In this document: positions 59,942 to 64,000 of the stretch, one piece after another | How the letters are laid out: each line of letters begins with the position of its first letter | Position numbering within the stretch: position 1 is the stretch's first letter | From: Actinophytocola sp963840275 | Lineage (GTDB): Bacteria > Actinomycetota > Actinomycetes > Mycobacteriales > Pseudonocardiaceae | Assembly (NCBI GenBank): GCA_963840275.1 | Contig: CAWIYK010000004.1 | Coordinates: 1-64,000, forward strand | Reading direction: 5' to 3' | Length of the DNA stretch: 64,000 bases | Position numbers and translations under genes: made by a program | The notes under the pieces: model-generated | The model's input: the letters and a program-made list of their open reading frames with translations, nothing else | The model's database searches: none | What the model was told of the DNA's origin: nothing

Positions 59942-60889
59942 CTACGCCGCCTCCTCGAGGTCCGCGCCGGGCGCGACGTAGTGGCTGGGCCGGTTGTTCC
60001 GCCACACCAGCGAGGCGTTGAGCTCCTCGGCCGTGCGGCGCTTGACGAGCGTGAACCGGTTGCCGTCGTCGAGCACCACGCCGTGCCACGGCGTGAGCCA
60101 GTTGTCGGCGGCCGGCAGGAGCTGGAAGCCGATCTTGTCCGAGTGGGCCAGCTGCGGGTGGATCGACAGCCGCAGCGCGTGCGGGAACCGCTCCGCCACC
60201 AGGTCGCTCCACGCGTTGCTGCGCTGGATCACCTGGTAGGCAAGGTCTTTGCACACCCGTCGCACCTGCTCGCGGCTGCGGCCGGGCACCAGGTCGACCT
60301 GGTCCTCGAACAGGAACCGGTGGATGCCGTTGAACACCCGAGCGGCCTCGGCGTCGGTGGCGACCTTCTCGCGCACCCGCTCGAGCGGCGCGGCGTAGTC
60401 GCGCTCCAGTATCCCGCGCAGCTCGTCGTAGTCGCCGGTGCCGAGGCCTTCCGTCAGGCTGTACACGTCGATCGCGGCGCCGCCGGTCTGGTCGATCACC
60501 GTCCGCAGCGCTTGGCCGTAGTCGGTGACGCCGGTGTCGGACACCCCGACCAGGTCGCCGAAGACATGGCCGTCGGAGGCGATCGTGATGCGTGCGCCCG
60601 GCAGGTAGAAGTGCGCGATCTGGTCGCAGAAGGACTGCAGGAACTCGATCGACAGCTTCTCGCCGAGGTCCGGGAGGTTGCCGAGCACCTTCTGCTGGTT
60701 CGGCGACTTGGCCGGAAACGCGAGAATCACGAAATGCACGGGTTCCCCGGCGTCGAGGAAATGTGCGACCTTCTCGTGATGCACCGCGAAACATTCTTCA
60801 CACGGCTGGTCAGCGCATGCCGAACCGGACGCCAGGCGACGATAACGGAACACGTGGCGAAGAACGTCCGACTCGGCCAGCTCGGCCAT
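59942..60889 (-). CDS. Isonitrile synthase, PvcA/IsnA (DIT1) family
   Basis: The 315-residue protein matches isocyanide synthases that convert the amine of tyrosine or tryptophan to an isonitrile with ribulose 5-phosphate. Family marks are VILAFPAKSPNQQKVLG, ITIASDGHVFGDL, LSIHPQLAHSDKIGFQL and TPWHGVVLDD. ATG at 60889 has GGAG about 9 nt upstream. It is 89 nt from pqqB and directly followed by the PvcB-like gene. The amino acid used cannot be told by eye. Confidence 0.92.
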   Translation of the reverse strand: MAELAESDVLRHVFRYRRLASGSACADQPCEECFAVHHEKVAHFLDAGEPVHFVILAFPAKSPNQQKVLGNLPDLGEKLSIEFLQSFCDQIAHFYLPGARITIASDGHVFGDLVGVSDTGVTDYGQALRTVIDQTGGAAIDVYSLTEGLGTGDYDELRGILERDYAAPLERVREKVATDAEAARVFNGIHRFLFEDQVDLVPGRSREQVRRVCKDLAYQVIQRSNAWSDLVAERFPHALRLSIHPQLAHSDKIGFQLLPAADNWLTPWHGVVLDDGNRFTLVKRRTAEELNASLVWRNNRPSHYVAPGADLEEAA

Positions 60890-60978
60890 GCAGAATCACT
60901 CCATCCAGCACAGCATGGATCGATACTGCGGCCAGTGTGCTCGCCGACGCTCGAACTGCGGTCGCAGACAGGTTCACT

Positions 60979-61867
60979 TCAGATGGTGAGCTCAGTTCCG
61001 TCGAGCGGCACGTCAGCGCCCGCGGCACGCACCAGATCGAATTCCGGGGAATTCCGGTCGAGTACCGGGTTCGTGTTGTTCAGGTGCGTGAAATACCACC
61101 TGGTCCCGGAATTGCCGATTTGACGGATTCGCGCGAGACTGCCGTCGGCGCCGTCGATCGGAATGTGTCCCATCGCCTGCTGCGCGGCCGTGCTCGTGCC
61201 GGTGCCGGTCATCTCGCGCGGCGAGAAGAACGTGCCGTCGAGCAGCACGCAGCTCGCGCCGGCGACGAACTCGTCGAACCCCTCCGGCCACTCACGCAGG
61301 CACGGCGCGTACACCAGGGCGCCGCCCGGTCGCCGGGTCCGCGATCTTGTAGGCGACCACCCATGTACCGTCCACTGTGGACTCGCGGGCGTACTTCGGC
61401 CGCTTGTCGCTGACCTCGAACACACTGATCGACAGGCCCGGCACGTCCGCGGTGGAGTGCCAGTCCCAGTCGCCGTAGCGGGCGACCGTGTCGCGGATCG
61501 GGAAGTTCTCGCTCAGCGCGGAGAGGACCGAAGCCGGCGCCCACACCTTGAGCCCGCCGCCCTCGCGCAGCGACATGAGACCGAGCGTGTGGTCCAGCTC
61601 GGCGTCGGTCAGCAGCGCGCCACGCAGCGGGGTGTCGCGTGGCCCTGGGCCGGCCGCGAGCTGTGGCGTGGCAAGGATCTGCGCGCGGATGTCCGGCGAC
61701 GCGTTGACGAGGTACCAGTCCGTCCCGTCGGGACTGACCGCGAGGCAGTCCTGCGTGCGCGCGGGCACCGCGGGGTCACCGGCACGGCACGCCGAGCACA
61801 GCCGGCACGCGCAGTTCCACTGGGGAAAGCCACCGCCGGCCGCGGTGCCGAGCAGCAGCACCCTCAT
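60979..61867 (-). CDS. pqqB: PQQ biosynthesis protein PqqB, one frame break
   Basis: PqqB is a metallo-beta-lactamase-fold hydroxylase acting on the PQQ intermediate. The N-part has VLLLGTAAGGGFPQWNCAC and VNASPDIRAQI; LLTDAELDHTLGL supplies the metal-site His. Near 61326 the frame must change within ACCGGG(C)GGC, where one G appears extra, before family sequence ALVYAPCLREWPEGFDEF continues to the stop at 60979. ATG at 61867 overlaps pqqE as ATGA. A base-calling or assembly error in a GGG run is the simplest reading. Confidence 0.88.
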
Positions 61868-62976
61868 CGGGCCACCGCGGGACCCCGCATCACGAACGCC
61901 GGCGCCGCCTCGGGCTCCACATTGGACTTGAGCAGCAGGTCGACGACGCCGCGCTCCGGCGAGCGCGAGCACACCGGGTCGGTCGCCGCGGCGTCGCCGA
62001 GGAGCTGGAACGCCTGGCAGCGGCAGCCGCCGAAGTCGATCCCGCGCCGGTCGCACGTGCGGCACGGGTCCTTCATCCAGGAGTCGCCTCGGTAGGCGTT
62101 GAACGACTCGGACTCGTACCAGATCTCCCGCAGCGGGCGGTTCAGCACGTTGTCGACGTGCAGGGTCTCGATCACCGACGCGGCCGGGCACGGCAGCACG
62201 TCGCCGTTCGGCGCTACGGTCAGCTGCCGCGCGCCCCAGCCGTACATGCACGGCTTCGGGTACGGCTCGTAGTAGTCGGCGACCACGTAGACGATCTCCA
62301 TCGTGCCGCGCAGCCGTTCGGTCTCCGCGCGCACGATCGGTTCGGCGGCGTCGAGCTGCTCGCGCGTCGGCATGAGCGCGGTGCGGTTGCGCAGCGCCCA
62401 GCCGTAGTACTGGGTGTTCGCGAGCTCGAGGCGGTCGGCGCCCATCCGCTCCGCGAGCGCGATCATCGGGCCGACCTGGTCGTGGTTCGCCTTGTGCAGC
62501 ACCACGTTCACGGTCAGCGGCAGGTCGGCGGCCTTGACGAGCTCGGCGGCGTCGAGCTTGCGGTTGTGGGCCTTGGCGCCGGCGATCAGGTCGGCGCGCG
62601 CGGCGTCCGCGCCCTGCATGGACAGCTGCACGTGGGCGAGGCCGCGGTCGACGAGGTCGCGCAGGCGTTCCTCGGTGAGGCCGAGGCCGCTGGTGACGAG
62701 GTTGACGTAGCAGCCGAGCTCGGCCGCGCGACTGACCAGCTCCGGCAGGTCGGGGCGGGCCAGCGGCTCGCCGCCGGACATGTGCACCTGCAGCACGCCG
62801 ATGTCACGGGCCGCGTCGAGGACGTCGAGCCATTGGGCGGTCGTGAGCTCGGCGTCGCGCGCGGCGAGCTCGAGCGGGTTGGAGCAGTACGGGCAGTGCA
62901 GCGGGCAGCGGTGGGTCAGCTCGGCGAGCATCCCCAGCGGCGGTTCGGCGGTCTCTTGGCTCATGGTCACGTCCAT
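61864..62976 (-). CDS. pqqE: PQQ biosynthesis radical SAM protein PqqE
   Basis: PqqE crosslinks Glu and Tyr of PqqA using the PqqD chaperone. The 370-residue protein has the SAM cluster motif ELTHRCPLHCPYCSNP, VHMSGGEPLARPDL, and the C-terminal SPASM Cys motifs CMYGWGARQLTVAPNGDVLPC, CRTC and GGCRCQAFQLLGDA. I chose ATG 62976 because GGAGGG lies 7 nt upstream; GTG 62970 and ATG 62964 are alternatives. It overlaps pqqD by 10 nt. Confidence 0.93.
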   Translation of the reverse strand: MDVTMSQETAEPPLGMLAELTHRCPLHCPYCSNPLELAARDAELTTAQWLDVLDAARDIGVLQVHMSGGEPLARPDLPELVSRAAELGCYVNLVTSGLGLTEERLRDLVDRGLAHVQLSMQGADAARADLIAGAKAHNRKLDAAELVKAADLPLTVNVVLHKANHDQVGPMIALAERMGADRLELANTQYYGWALRNRTALMPTREQLDAAEPIVRAETERLRGTMEIVYVVADYYEPYPKPCMYGWGARQLTVAPNGDVLPCPAASVIETLHVDNVLNRPLREIWYESESFNAYRGDSWMKDPCRTCDRRGIDFGGCRCQAFQLLGDAAATDPVCSRSPERGVVDLLLKSNVEPEAAPAFVMRGPAVAR

Positions 62977-63233
62977 TCGACGACCCTCCGGCCTTCCAAC
63001 CGTGTCAACACATCCGTGACGTCCTGCGCGCGGACGCCGGCGAACCGCGCGTTCAGCGTGGTCGCGATCTGGTCCACAGTGGACCCGCCGTCGCACAGCT
63101 TCAGCACGGCGGCCGCCGTCGCGTTGGGGACGAGCACGCCTTCCGGGAACAACAGCACGTGCGTGTCCCGCGTCTTGTCGAAGGTGAGCCGGACTCCCTT
63201 GCGCAGCCGCGGTTTCCCGGACATCGGCGTCAC
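62967..63233 (-). CDS. pqqD: PQQ peptide chaperone PqqD
   Basis: PqqD presents PqqA to PqqE. The 88-residue protein has RKGVRLTFDKTRDTHVLLFPEGVL-type strands and the hydrophobic winged-helix segment ATAAAVLKLCDGGSTVDQIA. The GTG start at 63233 overlaps pqqC as GTGA. It is not fused to pqqC or pqqE, unlike in some bacteria. Confidence 0.93.
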   Translation of the reverse strand: MTPMSGKPRLRKGVRLTFDKTRDTHVLLFPEGVLVPNATAAAVLKLCDGGSTVDQIATTLNARFAGVRAQDVTDVLTRLEGRRVVEWT

Positions 63234-63931
63234 CCCTTCGCGGCGGCGCGCTCGATGGCGTCGAGCATGGACCACAGCACGTCGCACTTGAACGACAGGG
63301 CCGCGATCGCCGCGTCCTGCTGCTCGCGGGTGACGCTGTGGCGCACCACGATGTCCAGTGTGGACTTTCCCTCGCCCGAGACGGCCTCGATGCGGTTGGT
63401 GAAGTAGGCGAGATCCTCGCGGCGGATCCAGTCGTAGTTGGCGAGCATGTCGCCGACGCGGCGCTGCATCAGGTGACCGGAGAACATCTCGGTCAGCCCG
63501 GACGCGATCGCCTCCAGCCAGGGCCTTGTGCGAGCGAAGTTCACGTACGCGTCGACGGCGAACCGGACGCCCGGCGCGACGTGGCGTTCGTCGAGCACCT
63601 CGGCGCGGGTGAGGCCGACCGCCTCGCAGAGGCGCAGCCAGCGCTCGCGCCCGCTCTCGCCGTCACCGTCGGCGCGGCCGTCGTGGTAGACGATGCGGTC
63701 CAGCCAACCGCGGCGCACGTCGGCGACCGGGCAGTTGCCGATGATCGCGGCGTCCTTCTGCGGCAGCATGCACTGGTAGTACCAGCGGTTCGCGGCCCAC
63801 ACGCGCAGCTCGTGCTCGGTGAGCTCGCCGGCGTGCATGCGGTCGTGGAACGGGTGGGTGCCCCAGTACCGGTGGGACAGGCCACGCAGCTCGGCGACGA
63901 ACTCGTCGCTGGTGCGGATCGAGGTCGACAC
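63230..63931 (-). CDS. pqqC: Pyrroloquinoline-quinone synthase PqqC
   Basis: PqqC performs the last oxygen-dependent ring closure. The 233-residue all-helical protein has HPFHDRMHAGELTEHELR, YYQCMLPQKDAAIIGN, GVRFAVDAYVNFARTRPW and ALSFKCDVLWSMLDAIE. The segment that usually reads ELFAPxIH reads EMFSGHLM, so the usual active-site His of that helix appears to be Met. The GTG start has GGAGG upstream. It is the first PQQ gene in view; pqqA should lie beyond the right edge. Confidence 0.92.
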   Translation of the reverse strand: MSTSIRTSDEFVAELRGLSHRYWGTHPFHDRMHAGELTEHELRVWAANRWYYQCMLPQKDAAIIGNCPVADVRRGWLDRIVYHDGRADGDGESGRERWLRLCEAVGLTRAEVLDERHVAPGVRFAVDAYVNFARTRPWLEAIASGLTEMFSGHLMQRRVGDMLANYDWIRREDLAYFTNRIEAVSGEGKSTLDIVVRHSVTREQQDAAIAALSFKCDVLWSMLDAIERAAAKG

Positions 63932-63953
63932 GCGTGAAACCTCCGATGTGTAC

Positions 63954-63990
63954 TGCCGGCGCGGTCCCGGCGCGCGGTCCCGCGCCGGCA
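63954..63990. promoter_or_regulatory. Strong inverted repeat upstream of pqqC
   Basis: TGCCGGCGCGG (63954-63964) pairs with CCGCGCCGGCA (63980-63990). In other bacteria a partial terminator or processing hairpin separates pqqA from the enzyme genes, so this suggests pqqA just outside the window. There is no T-run. Confidence 0.5.
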
Positions 63991-64000
63991 GAGTACTGGG

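Noticed and set aside
63932..64000. pqqA within the window
   Set aside because: No short ORF with an ExxxY core is seen in the last 69 nt; the hairpin suggests it lies just beyond.

Overview
The window is about 70% G+C and codes densely with GTG starts and 1-8 nt start/stop overlaps. Gene content (BldD, PyrR with a translational leader, actinobacterial IHF, an F420-type luciferase-like oxidoreductase, DUF6167/DUF948 genes, PafBC-type and LexA sites) points to a filamentous actinomycete. The order gmk-mihF-pyrF-car-pyr-bldD-nusB-efp-aro-alaS is that of Actinomycetia. A Pseudonocardiales member of the Lentzea/Saccharothrix/Actinosynnema kind is my best guess; no rRNA or tRNA was found to fix the species.

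Region by region. (1) 1-14.2 kb, minus strand: the pyrimidine operon pyrR-pyrB-pyrC-carA-carB-pyrF, then mihF and gmk. Two conflict modules break the usual order. A P-loop ATPase plus TOPRIM-like (DUF4276-type) pair sits between carA and carB with perfect ATGA/GTGA coupling. An EndoU-type polymorphic toxin with a candidate immunity gene sits between pyrF and mihF. (2) 14.3-27.1 kb: bldD, nusB, efp, pepQ and the shikimate genes aroQ, aroB, aroK and aroC, interspersed with a lipoprotein, a GNAT-glyoxalase fusion, a TetR/rhodanese divergon and an AlkZ-like winged-helix protein. (3) 27.1-28.1 kb is a 1 kb apparent non-coding stretch. (4) 28.1-37.4 kb: prepilin peptidase, a grpB remnant, aroE-mltG-ruvX-alaS and rarA. 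(5) 37.5-48.1 kb: mixed single genes, a decayed IS, and aspS. (6) 48.1-55.5 kb: a repeat/DnaA-box region, an intein-bearing LexA-controlled radical SAM gene, a frame-broken MFS exporter, D-amino-acid oxidase, and a pnuC relic. (7) 55.5-64 kb, minus strand: a tight operon in which PQQ genes (pqqC-D-E-B) lead into an isonitrile synthase pair (pvcA/pvcB-like), an MMPL exporter, a UbiA prenyltransferase and IPP isomerase.

The most interesting items are the PQQ-isonitrile-prenyl operon, which looks like an undescribed biosynthetic cluster; the ATPase/TOPRIM pair embedded in carAB; and six promoters with one architecture (TGTCGGTG, 8 nt, TAnnnT) that match the RecA-NDp/PafBC DNA-damage promoter and lie ahead of rarA, an AlkZ-like gene, a DMT transporter, an uncharacterised gene and two orphan sites.

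Caution on quality: several genes are broken by single-base frame shifts, some at G/C runs (gmk, the EndoU toxin, an MFS gene, a grpB relic, pqqB). Because gmk is normally essential and reading frame is recovered after each break, many of these may be assembly indels rather than biology.
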